NCBI GenBank assembly: GCA_018350325.1 | Contig: JAEVLN010000018.1 | Span: forward strand, 1,740,185-1,804,184 | Direction: 5' to 3' | Origin: Globodera rostochiensis | Lineage: Eukaryota; Nematoda; Chromadorea; Rhabditida; Heteroderidae | DNA length: 64,000 nt | Shown here: in pieces, positions 1 to 11,247 of the stretch | Numbering within the stretch: the stretch's first letter is position 1 | How the letters are laid out: each line of letters starts with the position of its first letter | Made by a program: the position numbers and the translations under genes | Notes under the pieces: generated by a model | Told to the model about the DNA's origin: nothing | The model's database searches: none | Seen by the model: only the letters and a program-made list of their open reading frames with translations

Positions 1-2290
1 ATTTATTTTTCGTTGTAGATTTCTTCAAATAGCTAGAGCGGTGTATTTATTTTTATTTTTGGTGATATAAATTTTTTTGTTGTAGTAAATATATTAAATT
101 TAAAGGTTTAAACTAAATTATTTTAATTTAATCACTTAACTCCAATGCAAAAAATTATAATTTCTTACAATTCACTTCGCTATTTAGAAGTAAACAGCTA
201 GTTTTTTTGAACTGTTTTTATTATTTTTAATAAATTTAAAATATAAATAACTCAAAGTAATATTATTTTGGAGTTTATTTTCAAATTTTTTATCAGATTC
301 GTATTTTAATGTTTTATATATTACCTTTGATAATAGCTGAAATTTGTTATATTTAAGCATATCATGGCATTGTTTTAATTTTTTAGTTTTGTTTTTTATG
401 TATTTTACAGAATGTGCATTTTTCAATCGTTGCATTCCTTGAGACAATCGTCAATGTTCAGGGGTAGGTATTTTCCAAGTTATATCATTTTTTGAAAAAA
501 ACGTATTTGAGGCAATCGGCATCTGATGAAAGTATCCAGAAGTCTTTTCCGTCGATCATTCATTAAGATAAAGGCGGCAACCAATCATTCTATGCCTTGA
601 CATTTAATAATATTTTTATTGATTTGACTCATTAAAAAAATGATAAATTTTTAATGAATCGAATATTTATTTATTTTGTAATAAAAATCCATATTATGCA
701 TGTGAATACACTAATTGTTTATAAATTTTTTTATCACTTCTTAATTTTAATTATTAAAACTATATTTTACATCACTAAAAAAAAATTATTTTTTAATAAT
801 TTGAATGTAATTGTTGCATATTTTTTGTTAGTGCATTAAATTTAGTTATAAATTACAAATTGTTATCATTCTTTTTCAAATGAATGGGCACTCGTCATGG
901 GGTGTTTCTTATAAATACGCATACCCGGGTAGTGTCATTTTTAAAAACTTAAACAATTAAGAATCAAAACGAAATTTTGATTTTGATTTTGTAAAAAATC
1001 GGTAGAAAAACTTCGAAGATGCATTTGGAAAGTGTTAAAAAATTTAGGCCACATTTGAATAAATTCTTTTCATCGAGCGAAATAATAACACCAATTTCCG
1101 GGGACGAGAGACATAGTCTTATTTTTTAATTGATGGTAAATAAAAGATTTTGTTTGTTAATTCTTATTTATATTTTATATAGTTTTTTTTATTAGTTTTG
1201 TTATCAACGCAGTTCACACCTTCTAAACGATAGTGATTCCAGCCAGCAATATAGTGGCCTCAGTGCTCACCGAACCCACTTTGGCTTGTTCGAGTTTTGT
1301 TATATGCATTTTCATAGATTTTCATTAAAAGATTTTTATTTCGTTATAAATTTATATATATTAACGTTACCTCAAAAATGAAGTTTTTTAAATTCTAAAA
1401 TGAACAGAAAGTATATTTTTATGCTTGTTTAGTGGCTAAAAGTTTTAATATATTGTTATGATCCAAATTTGTATTATGTTTTTTGTTTTATGTTAAAAAA
1501 TTCTTAATTGGGATAAAATTCCATTTAGGAGTATGCGATGACACTCGAGATATTTTTCTGTTCTTCTATCGAGCTTATTAGAATTTATTCTTTTTGATTT
1601 TTAAAAATGATTTTTAATTTTTTTTTCTTCTAGAATCTTTGGTTCTTGGAATATTAATATGTAACAAAAAACAGGTAAATTTATAATTAAAATTACTCAT
1701 CCATAATATTGTTATCTGTTTTATTTTTTTAACTTTAACGTGTGAAGAATATCATTATAAAGTTTGGATTTCTGCTCCTGGCCTGAAAATTCTTTAAATC
1801 AGTCCAATCATATCAAACCGCCCACAATTGGTCTTGACCGGATGCTCATCAGATTTTTTCTGCACTTATAAGTTATAACCATATAAAATGTTTTTGTATT
1901 TTTTAAATTTTATTTTATATAATTGTAAAAAGTTGATATATTTTAGTGTTTTTATATTTTAATTATACTTTTGCGTCAAGTTCACATTATTTTTGGGTTC
2001 TTACAATTTGAATCCCATTATTTTAAAACGTATTCATTTCTTTATTCTTTCAGGTTGCGAATTTTTTATTAATTTTAACATTTATTTACCCAATACTTTG
2101 AATTCATTTTCGTTTATTGTTTTTGACAGAATGTGTCTTTTTAATACATTCTAATTTAAAATTGATCCATTTCTGTAGCTTTCAATACACATTTGTAATT
2201 TGTTTATAATTTTAAAAGACCAAAGTTTTCGGGACTTTTTGTTTGGCGATCATCGGTTTCTCAAATCAGTCAGGGCTAGTTTGCCGTAGA
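1..2290. other. AT-rich region, no secure gene
   Basis: Mostly T-rich low-complexity DNA. A GC-richer island at about 1,225-1,300 has a short minus-strand open segment of about 30 codons ending near 1,233. Another small island lies near 1,800-1,850. Neither has recognisable similarity. No repeat array, tRNA or promoter stands out. Confidence 0.5.
184..447 (-). CDS. Lysine-rich open segment, 87 codons, unknown
   Basis: An 87-codon minus-strand ORF rich in Lys, Asn and Tyr. There is no signal peptide, membrane segment or known motif. It is AT-rich throughout, so codon usage does not separate it from background. The minus strand is the A-rich strand here, which is the sense that the Helitron coding uses at 9-13 kb. 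The predicted start is a TTG-type codon, so if real it is more likely an internal exon than a whole gene. It could equally be a chance ORF. Confidence 0.2.
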   Translation of the reverse strand: MSQGMQRLKNAHSVKYIKNKTKKLKQCHDMLKYNKFQLLSKVIYKTLKYESDKKFENKLQNNITLSYLYFKFIKNNKNSSKKLAVYF

Positions 2291-2310
2291 GAAAAGGAGT
2301 TCAGATTTCG

Positions 2311-2439
2311 ATGAACTTGCTGTTGCCAAATGATATTTTTTTGCCAGAGTTTTCAAGTGGGGATATCTTTTATTTGACCCTAGGCCAAGTAAGTTTATTT
2401 CTCAATAATGGGATAGTATTTGAGCAAATAATTAAATAG
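2311..2439 (+). CDS. Candidate exon with consensus splice donor
   Basis: A plus-strand open segment begins with ATG at 2,311 and reads 42 codons to a TAG. The sequence CAA|GTAAGTTT at 2,389 is a textbook splice donor, so the coding part would be about 26 codons, running MNLLLPNDIF to TLGQ. The upstream TAG before AGAAAAGG near 2,290 could act as an acceptor. The segment is GC-richer than its surroundings. No family is recognised. The donor match could be chance in T/A-rich DNA. Confidence 0.25.
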   Translation: MNLLLPNDIFLPEFSSGDIFYLTLGQVSLFLNNGIVFEQIIK

Positions 2440-5154
2440 AATAATTTAATTATTATCAATTAAACAGTTTCCCTTTGGAGTAATATGTTGCCAATTTCTT
2501 ATTATTTAGCATTTTTTAAGTTATATAATTATCTGTTTCATAAAAAATTGTTGAAAATATTATTAATAACAACCAATTTGTTTTTAATTAATACTTTATT
2601 TTAAATTGGGACATTAAGGAAGATTTGTTAGATTGAAATTTCAAATTGGTATTAGTGGCTTCAATTTGATTGAACACTTATTGATTGAAAAGTAAATTTT
2701 ATTAAAATTTAAATAGATTTATTATTTGTTTGTTAGCAATTTTCTTAAAGAAATGCGGTTTATTCTTTTAACTTTCATAAAAACCCCTATTAAATTTTTT
2801 ATATTAAAATGATGCTAGAGAGATTTCAATTTTCTTTGTCTGAGCTTTTATGAAATATAATTTTAAATTCTTTAAATTTATTTTAAAGCAATCGAATGAC
2901 GTTTTGATTTCGACAAATTAATCTTTTACATTCAAAATATTTTTGATAAATTTCGTTTGTTTCTCACTGTTTGCTAAATTCGACGTTTATGTTATTACCT
3001 AATTTTTTTATGCTTTCGTATTTTATTTATTAAACATAAAAAAATTACTTTTAAATCAATTATGAGAAAGTCGTTGAAGATTTTTAATTTTTATTCATAT
3101 TACTCAAATATATAGTGCGACCTCCTGCTTGTACATGTGTGTCAGTATCAAAAGCACATGTAAATAACTATGAGAAGAGAATCTAGTAAGGCCGAATAGT
3201 CAAGTTTAAATTCAATAATAAAATTATTAACATTAAAGATTTATTATTTTGCCAGATAATCTAAGATAATGGCAATTTTTATTTTGTGTATATTGATAAC
3301 TTTTTATGTTCGTGAATTTCTCAATTATAATAAAATAAATAAGTATGAAAATAATATTTTTTTATGTACTTTTACAATTAGTTAATGCATGCTGATTCTT
3401 GGAAAGAATCAAACCTTTTACAATACAAAGCCACTTTAAAAAAATTTCTATATTTCGAACGTGTGCAGAATTTAAATTTGACGGTTTGTGAACAAATTTT
3501 TTTATTTAAGATTTATAGATGTAGATCAGCAAAAGGAATGCCAGATAAAAAATTTAAATTGCATCGAATGAAACTTTCAAAAGTTAAACTTCAAAATTTT
3601 TAATATTTCTTTTTTAATTTTTAACATTGATTTAAAAATTTAAAATAACTAAATATCATTCTCGTTCCTCGACGGTGTGATGAACCATCTTGTATGGCGG
3701 CGCCAAAAAGTGATGGACAATTCATTCATTCATTCCTCTCTCACAAAAAGTGTTGAGCCGCCGTTCATTCCTCTAACCGTGCTCAACAAAATCGACAAAA
3801 ATTCCTCAAATCAAATTCACGATAGATTCTCACACAATTCAAAAAGCTTTGGATTTTTTGCTAATGTGTGGAAGATTTAATGAATTCGTTAATGCGATTT
3901 GATCAATTAATCAATGTGTAAAACAGCCGATTAACAAATTTCGACATCATACCGAGTGTATTTTACAGTTGATATAAAATGTATTATTAAGTGAACTAAC
4001 ATTGAACGCGTTTTGCAGGCTTCCATTTGTAAAACCCCTTCGGTCGCCAGCCCTTTTTGCAATCATTTTCATAAACTTTTTTGCGAAAAGTTGGTTTCTT
4101 TAGATATAAGTTTATATTCTTAAAACGTTTTTATTTTTTTAATATTTAGAGTTGAATTTGTTTTAGAAAGTAATTTTCTAAAATTAATTTTTTCATAATT
4201 TGACGTCTAATCTATTTCATTGAAATTGCAAATCATACTTTTAGAAATTAAACAATCTATAAATGTCACCAAGCTTCAAGCATAATTTATAATTAATTTT
4301 CTTCTTATCTTTGTTTATAAATTTAGTGTATACCTTTTTCTTCTACATATCATAGTTTGCGTAATCTTCAAAAATTTTCTACTAATATATAAAATTTAAC
4401 AATAAATTATTAAGTAAAAAAACAAGAAATTTTCTATAATTACAAGTATGTATGTTAATGTTAACGAATTACGAATTGAGATATTTTGCATTTATATTGG
4501 CTATTATTTTTTTCAAGTTTTTAAAAAAATAAATTGATAAATTTTTAGCGCAGTATGGAGGTGAGAAGGGCGAGACTAATAAAGCAATGCGCATTAATTT
4601 GTAATTTATTCTGCATTTGATTTAGTGTTAAATTTAAAATCTTTTGTAATTTATCATTTTTGCTTTTGTGCATTTATTTGATTTTTTGCAATGTGCAGTA
4701 ATATTTCTTTCATATTTTTTATTCTGCACTTGTCTTTAGTTCTTGAATTAAATTCTTATTTTATACTCTTACTATGCCCTCATAAATTTCCAAAAGTCAG
4801 AAAAATCTCATATTAAAATTTATCCCCATCGGCGTATCAAAAAGCCACTCAATTTACATGGTTTTTTGTCATTAAAACTTAAAAGAATGTTTTATGTTGA
4901 TTTTCATAAGAAAATATTTCAAAACGGGATTTAGGTATACATTTAGATGACGTTTGCAAATTTTCAAAAATGTATGCAAATTTGAATAAATATGTCGCTT
5001 CGATCTAAAAAAAAAAGATAGAAACAACAAAATAAAATTACTGATTTTTTTACTAAATAGTAATATGCAACAAGCAAATTAAAATAGTAGTAAATTTATG
5101 TCTTACGAAAAAGGGTAAAATCACACTTTGATTCTGGCTCGTCTGCCTTTTTTG
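2440..5154. other. AT-rich region, no gene seen
   Basis: Low-complexity AT-rich DNA. A moderately GC-rich patch at about 3,660-3,870 has a 67-codon plus-strand ORF of unremarkable composition. Another 72-codon ORF at 3,385-3,603 shows no motif. The part just beyond the minisatellite (4,500-5,050) was checked for the missing helicase C-terminus of the Helitron and nothing matching was seen. Confidence 0.5.
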
Positions 5155-5343
5155 GTTTAGGTATGGACGCCAACTTTTCGATGTAAAAATGAATGAATGG
5201 GGTGTGTTTCTACAGAGAAAGGTCACACTGCTCAGTGCCAATCGAAGGATGAGAAAGAGATTGTGAGAGCAGAGAAAATAAGGGGAAGAGAGAGAAAAAT
5301 AAAGCTGTGGGCAGGAAACATAGAAAAAAAAGAAATGATCTTG
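5155..5343 (+). repeat. Dispersed repeat flanking the minisatellite
   Basis: This stretch is similar to 32,490-32,600. Shared stretches include GGTCA followed by ATGCTCAGTGCCAATC or CTGCTCAGTGCCAATC, and an AAAATGAATGAAT tract next to TTCGATGT. In both places it is followed by purine-rich GCAAAATGATGAG-type repeats. It therefore looks like the unique head of a dispersed element whose purine-rich tail expanded here. No terminal repeats or target-site duplication could be fixed. Confidence 0.6.
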
Positions 5344-8300
5344 GCAGAGAAAGAGCGGGGGGGGGGGAGAGAAAGCAAAATGATGAGACAGAGAAAGAGG
5401 GGTGGGGGAGAGAAAAGCAAAATGATGAGACAGAGAAAGAGGGGGGGGGGAGAGAAAAGCAAAATGATGAGACAGAGAAAGAGGGTGGGGGAGAGAAGCA
5501 AAATGATGAGCCAGAGAAAGAGGGAAGGGGAAGCAAAATGATGAGCCAGAGAAAGAGGGGGGGGGAGAGAAAAGCAAAATGATGAGACAGAGAACGAGGG
5601 TGGGGGAGAGAAAGCAAAATGATGAGCCAGAGAAAGAGGGAAGGGGAAGCAAAATGATGTGACAGAGAAAGAGGGGGGGGGGGGAGAAAAGCAAAATGAA
5701 GAGACAGAGAAAGAGGGTGGGGGAGAGAAAGCAAAATGATGAGACAGAGAAAGAGGGGGGGGGAGAGAAAAGCAAAATGATGAGACAGAGAAAGAGGGGG
5801 GGGGAGAGAAAGCAAAATGATGAGACAGAGAAAGAGGGGTGGGGGAGAGAAAAGCAAAATGATGAGACAGAGAAAGAGGGGGGGGGGGAGAGAAAAGCAA
5901 AATGATGAGACAGAGAAAGAGGGTGGGGGAGAGAAAGCAAAATGATGAGCCAGAGAAAGAGGGAAGGGGAAGCAAAATGATGTGACAGAGAAAGAGGGGG
6001 GGGGGGGAGAAAAGCAAAATGAAGAGACAGAGAAAGAGGGTGGGGGAGAGAAAGCAAAATGATGAGACAGAGAAAGAGGGGGGGGAGAGAAAAGCAAAAT
6101 GATGAGACAGAGAAAGAGGGGGGGGGGGGAGAGAAAAGCAAAATGATGAGACAGAGAAAGAGGGTGGGGGAGAGAAAGCAAAATGATGAGCCAGAGAAAG
6201 AGGGAAGGGGAAGCAAAATGATGTGACAGAGAAAGAGGGGGGGGGGGGGAGAAAAGCAAAATGAAAGACAGAGAAAGAGGGTGGGGGAGAGAAAGCAAAA
6301 TGATGAGACAGAGAAAGAGGGGGGGGGAGAGAAAAGCAAAATGATGAGACAGAGAACGAGGGTGGGGGAGAGAAAGCAAAATGATGAGCCAGAGAAAGAG
6401 GGAAGGGGAAGCAAAATGATGTGACAGAGAAAGAGGGGGGGGGGGGGGGAGAAAAGCAAAATGAAGAGACAGAGAAAGAGGGTGGGGGAGAGAAAGCAAA
6501 ATGATGAGACAGAGAAAGAGGGGGGGGGGGAGAGAAAAGCAAAATGATGAGACAGAGAAAGAGGGGGGGGGGGGGAGAGAAAGCAAAATGATGAGACAGA
6601 GAAAGAGGGGTGGGGGAGAGAAAAGCAAAATGATGAGACAGAGAAAGAGGGGGGGGGGGAGAGAGAAAAGCAAAATGATGAGACAGAGAAAGAGGGTGGG
6701 GGAGAGAAAGCAAAATGATGAGCCAGAGAAAGAGGGAAGGGGAAGCAAAATGATGTGACAGAGAAAGAGGGGGGGGGGGGGGGAGAAAAGCAAAATGAAG
6801 AGACAGAGAAAGAGGGTGGGGGAGAGAAAGCAAAATGATGAGACAGAGAAAGAGGGGGGGGGGAGAGAAAAGCAAAATGATGAGACAGAGAAAGAGGGGG
6901 GGGGGAGAGAAAGCAAAATGATGAGACAGAGAAAGAGGGGTGGGGGAGAGAAAAGCAAAATGATGAGACAGAGAAAGAGGGGGGGGGGGAGAGAAAAGCA
7001 AAATGATGTGACAGAGAAAGAGGGGGGGGGGGAGAAAAGCAAAATGAAGAGAGACAGAGAATGAGGGTGGGGGAGAGAAAGCAAAATGATGAGACAGAGA
7101 AAGAGGGGGGGGGAGAGAAAAGCAAAATGATGAGACAGAGAAAGAGGGGGGGGGGGAGAGAAAGCAAAATGATGAGACAGAGAAAGAGGGGTGGGGGAGA
7201 GAAAAGCAAAATGATGAGACAGAGAAAGAGGGGGGGGGGGGGAGAAAGCAAAATGATGAGACAGAGGAAAGAGGGTGGGGGATGAGAAGCAAAATGATGA
7301 GCCAGAGAAAGAGGGAAGGGGAAGCAAAATGATGAGCCAGAGAAAGAGGGGGGGGGGAGAGAAAAGCAAAATGATGAGACAGAGAACGAGGGTGGGGGAG
7401 AGAAAGCAAAATGATGAGCCAGAGAAAGAGGGAAGGGGAAGCAAAATGATGTGACAGAGAAAGAGGGGGGGGGGAGAAAGCAAAATGATGAGCCAGAGAA
7501 AGAGGGAAGGGGAAGCAAAATGATTTGACAGAGAAAGAGGGGGGGGGGAGAAAAGCAAATGAAGAGACAGAGGAAAGAGGGTGGGGGAGAGAAAGCAAAT
7601 GATGAGACAGAGAAAGAGGGGGGGGGAGAGAAAAGCAAAATGATGTGACAGAGAAAGAGGGTGGGGGAGAGAAAGCAAAATGATGAGACAGAGAAAGAGG
7701 GGGGGGGAGAGAAAAGCAAAATGATGAGACAGAGAACGAGGGTGGGGGAGAGAAAGCAAAATGATGAGCCAGAGAAAGAGGGAAGGGGAAGCAAATGATG
7801 TGACAGAGAAAGAGGGGGGGGGGAGAAAAGCAAAATGAAGAGACAGAGAAAGAGGGTGGGGGAGAGAAAGCAAAATGATGAGACAGAGAAAGAGGGGGGG
7901 GGGAGAGAAAAGCAAAATGATGAGACAGAGAAAGAGGGGGGGGGGGAGAGAAAGCAAAATGATGAGACAGAGAAAGAGGGGTGGGGGAGAGAAAAGCAAA
8001 ATGATGAGACAGAGAAAGAGGGGGGGGGGGGAGAGAAAAGCAAAATGATGAGACAGAGAAAGAGGGTGGGGGAGAGAAAGCAAAATGATGAGCCAGAGAA
8101 AGAGGGAAGGGGAAGCAAAATGATGTGACAGAGAAAGAGGGGGGGGGGGAGAAAAGCAAAATGAAGAGACAGAGAAAGAGGGTGGGGGAGAGAAAGCAAA
8201 TGATGAGACAGAGAAAGAGGGGGGGGGAGAGAAAAGCAAAATGATGAGACAGAGAAAGAGGGGGGGGGGAGAGAAAGCAAAATGATGAGACAGAGAAAGA

Positions 8301-9354
8301 GGGGTGGGGGAGAGAAAAGCAAAATGATGAGACAGAGAAAGAGGGGGGGGAGAGAAAAGCAAAATGATGTGACAGAGAAAGAGGGGGGGGGGGGGGGGAG
8401 AAAAGCAAAATGAAGAGACAGAGAATGAGGGTGGGGGAGAGAAAGCAAAATGATGAGACAGAGAAAGAGGGGGGGGGGGGAGAGAAAAGCAAAATGATGA
8501 GACAGAGAAAGAGGGGGGGGGGGAGAGAAAGCAAAATGATGAGACAGAGAAAGAGGGGTGGGGGAGAGAAAAGCAAAATGATGAGACAGAGAAAGAGGGG
8601 GGGGGGGAGAGAAAGCAAAATGATGAGACAGAGAAAGAGGGTGGGGGAGAGAAGCAAAATGATGAGCCAGAGAAAGAGGGAAGGGGAAGCAAAATGATGA
8701 GCCAGAGAAAGAGGGGGGGGGGGAGAGAAAAGCAAAATGATGAGACAGAGAACGAGGGTGGGGGAGAGAAAGCAAAATGATGAGCCAGAGAAAGAGGGAA
8801 GGGGAAGCAAAATGATGTGACAGAGAAAGAGGGGGGGGGGGGAGAAAGCAAAATGATGAGCCAGAGAAAGAGGGAAGGGGAAGCAAAATGATGTGACAGA
8901 GAAAGAGGGGGGGGGGGGAGAAAAGCAAAATGAAGAGACAGAGAAAGAGGGTGGGGGAGAGAAAGCAAAATGATGAGACAGAGAAAGAGGGGGGGGAGAG
9001 AAAAGCAAAATGATGTGACAGAGAAAGAGGGGGGGGGGGGGAGAAAGCAAAATGATGAGACAGAGAAAGAGGGAAGGGGAAGCAAAATGATGTGACAGAG
9101 AAAGAGGGTGGGGGAGAGAAAGCAAAATGATGAGACAGAGAAAGAGGGGGGGGGGGGGGGAAAAAAAAAAGCAAAATGATGAGACAGAGAAAGAGGGTGG
9201 GGGAGAGAAAGCAAAATGATGAGCCAGAGAAAGAGGGGGGGGGGAGAGAAAGCAAAATGATGAGACAGAGAAAGAGGGGGGGGGGGAGAAAGCAAAATGA
9301 TGAGACATAGAAAGAGGGGGGGGGGAGAGAAAACGGGCAGAGAAAGCAAAACGG
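5344..9354 (+). repeat. 4-kb G-run minisatellite with variant monomers
   Basis: A tandem array of units of roughly 36-50 bp built on GCAAAATGATGAGACAGAG followed by AAAGAG, a G-run of 7 to more than 14 bases (or GGGTGGGGG, or GGGAAGGGG), and AGAGAAA. Point variants GATGAGCC, GATGTGAC and GAAGAGAC mark at least five monomer types. They recur in a fixed order (GAGCC with GGGAAGGGG, then TGTGAC with a long G-run, then GAAGAG with GGGTGGGGG), which indicates a higher-order repeat of several monomers. I estimate about 85-95 units. The plus strand is almost pure purine with many potential G-quadruplex runs. The complementary strand contains no stop codon in any frame of the unit, which creates three spurious ORFs of more than 1,300 codons. 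The array abuts a truncated Helitron on its right. Confidence 0.95.
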
Positions 9355-9375
9355 ATCGGAAAATGAATATGGGAT

Positions 9376-9615
9376 ATTATTACACATCAATTCTCTTAGT
9401 TTTGAATCAATTATGTCTAGAATGAAGCGCGAAGCCATAGGAGCTTCATCCCAAATAAAAATATCCGTTGTTCTAATTTCATCTGCATTTTTTCCACGGT
9501 TTTCAATTCCCGATGAAGAATTTTTTGAAATATTGAGAGGTAATTTAAAACGATTATGAATTATTTTACTTTTTTTAAAATTGTGGCTGCTATTCCCGAA
9601 AATGCCATGTTGCAT
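9376..9615 (-). pseudogene. Helitron helicase, Walker B segment (truncated)
   Basis: Continues the PIF1-type helicase after a frameshift in a T7 run near 9,571. The segment NRFKLPL followed by IFIWDEAPMA (about residues 21-27 and 52-61 of this frame) matches the region from the Ia-like motif to Walker B (DEAP) of Helitron helicases. The match ends at about LRELMCNN near 9,376. The sequence then runs into pyrimidine-rich translation of the minisatellite, so the long downstream reading frame is not real coding. This is the physical break of the transposon protein. Confidence 0.85.
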
Positions 9616-10274
9616 ATTGTTCTATTCATTGCTCTTGCTAAATGAAAAATTGTTTTCAGTGTATAAGACTTTCCTGTCCCACCAGGACCATCAATAAATA
9701 TACAGTTTTGAATAGTTTTATTTTCAATAGCTGGCATTATTTCATTAATTATTGATAGTTGTTCTTCATTCATCATCTGTTTTAATTGATTTGCAATTTC
9801 AGTTTCTTCACTTGGGTCATACATATCATCCTCTTCAATTATTGTAACATTTTGGTCTAACTGAGGCATTGTTTTAAAATCAACTAATGATTTGTCTTGG
9901 GAATTTAGACTTTTTTCAATTAATTGTAAGCCTTTTTGATTAATTTTATCCAAGGATAAAGTTAAAAAGCGTTGTTTTATGTCCCGTAACATATGATCCT
10001 TAAAGGCTTCCCATAGTTTGTGAAGATATTTTGGATTACAATGTATTAAAATATTTACAAATAAAGTTCTCAAGCCTTTTGGGTGTTTCCTTGAAAATAA
10101 ACTTGCTTCTTCCATACATTTATGCCATTCATCATCATCTCTTGTAAGACCGTGTGCCAAACATGCTTCTGCAAAACTATCATATTCTTTTCCTTCAACA
10201 ATTTTTAAATCAGTGAAACTTCTTCCATACATATTAAGTAAAAGGAATCGCAAATAATATTTTTCGGTTTCCAT
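9561..10274 (-). pseudogene. Helitron C-terminal Rep linker and helicase Walker A
   Basis: A 237-codon segment. The start EKYYLRFLLLN corresponds to the conserved stretch after the Rep region of Helitron proteins, and the middle is the usual linker with FAEACLAHGL. Residues about 196-203 read GPGGTGKS, the Walker A loop of PIF1-type helicases, followed by the FSGIAAT stretch. It is joined to the upstream segment by a frameshift at the A8 run near 10,310 and to the downstream one by a frameshift near 9,571. In the intact family this domain unwinds DNA during rolling-circle transposition. Confidence 0.9.
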
Positions 10275-10288
10275 TGGATGAACCGGAA

Positions 10289-10822
10289 CTAAGCGCCAAT
10301 TTTTTTTATATTGCCTTCTCTAGGATACTTCCATCTTCGTTCTTTTTTTATCCAAGTGCAATACTTTGGCATGTCTACATATTTTATTTTTTGCTGTGGA
10401 TGTGATTGACAAAACTTAAAATAGGCAGTAAGAGTACTGTCGCGCTTAGATGCTTCTTCTATTTCGCCAATATCTGCAGACTTTTTAAAGAACACTTTTT
10501 GTTGATTTTCTAAATGAACATCAAGAGTATCTACCGAATGTGATTTTCCGTGCATAGGAAATTTAAAAATTCTCCAACATCCCTCACATGGACTTAAATA
10601 TCTTGCCTCTAAATAAGCGCCAACTTCATCATATTTTAAAATAGTTTTTTGCCCCTCCTCGTTTGAAGTAATGCATTCTATTACTGCTGCATCGTAACCT
10701 TTGTAAATATAATCATAAAGATATTTAACAGCTGATATATCTGCAACTCTTTCAACATTTATGTGAGCTCTAAATACTTTGCTTAAAAACGGGTTATAAG
10801 GAACAACAAATTGATTTGTCAA
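10289..10822 (-). pseudogene. Helitron Rep, Y2 tyrosine region
   Basis: A 177-codon segment starting with the conserved VVPYNPFLS and HINVE stretches of Helitron Rep. Residues 33-42 read KYLYDYIYKG, the Y2 motif. The two catalytic-type tyrosines are at 34 and 38, and an Asp stands where the family usually has Lys (KYLxKY). In the family these tyrosines form the covalent DNA link during strand nicking. It is joined to the HUH segment by a one-base shift next to an A5 run at about 10,825-10,835. Confidence 0.9.
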
Positions 10823-11247
10823 TTTAACACCTTTTTGTAAATATATCGCCCATCGTCTGGTCGTTTATAAAAGGGATATCTATCTTCGTTTATTTGAGTT
10901 GTGTCGTTGAAAGGTTTTGGGAATTTTTTTTTGCATTTTTGCTTTGCTTTATCCCAACATGGAGAATTTTCTTTGCATGGGCCGTGCATCATACACGTAG
11001 AAACAACATCATACAATTCTTGGTCTTTTGATTGATCCGGTATTACAGCTGATATAAATTGGTCGACATCTTCTGATGAACGCCATTTATCTTTTGGGGC
11101 TAATGTAATCAATAAATGTAAATGGGGTAAACCTCTTTTTTGATATTCGATAACCCAACAGTCTCCAATCACAGAACCAAAAATTTCTTCGTTTAAAATC
11201 AAACGCAATAAATGCGTTTTTTTTAAGTTCAAAAACACGTGCAACAA
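10819..11247 (-). pseudogene. Helitron Rep, HUH nuclease motif
   Basis: A 142-codon segment. Residues 34-47 read EYQKRGLPHLHLLI and contain the metal-binding His-hydrophobic-His (HUH, residues 42-44) of rolling-circle Rep nucleases, in the form typical of Helitrons (E-x-QKRGLPH-x-H). Downstream CMMHGPC and CxKKFPKPF are further family landmarks. It overlaps the previous frame by about 160 bases. The change of frame fits a T8 run at about 11,217-11,224. Confidence 0.92.

Noticed and set aside
5197..8697. Plus-strand ORFs of 69-114 codons in the minisatellite
   Set aside because: They translate the purine repeat (Arg, Lys, Gly, Glu) and have no other support.
5053..9615. Three giant minus-strand ORFs (1,358-1,520 codons) rich in Ser, Pro, Phe and Leu
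   Set aside because: All three frames are open together because the CT-rich strand of the minisatellite contains no stop trinucleotide. They encode only the repeat. The sole real coding part is the Helitron helicase piece at 9,376-9,615.
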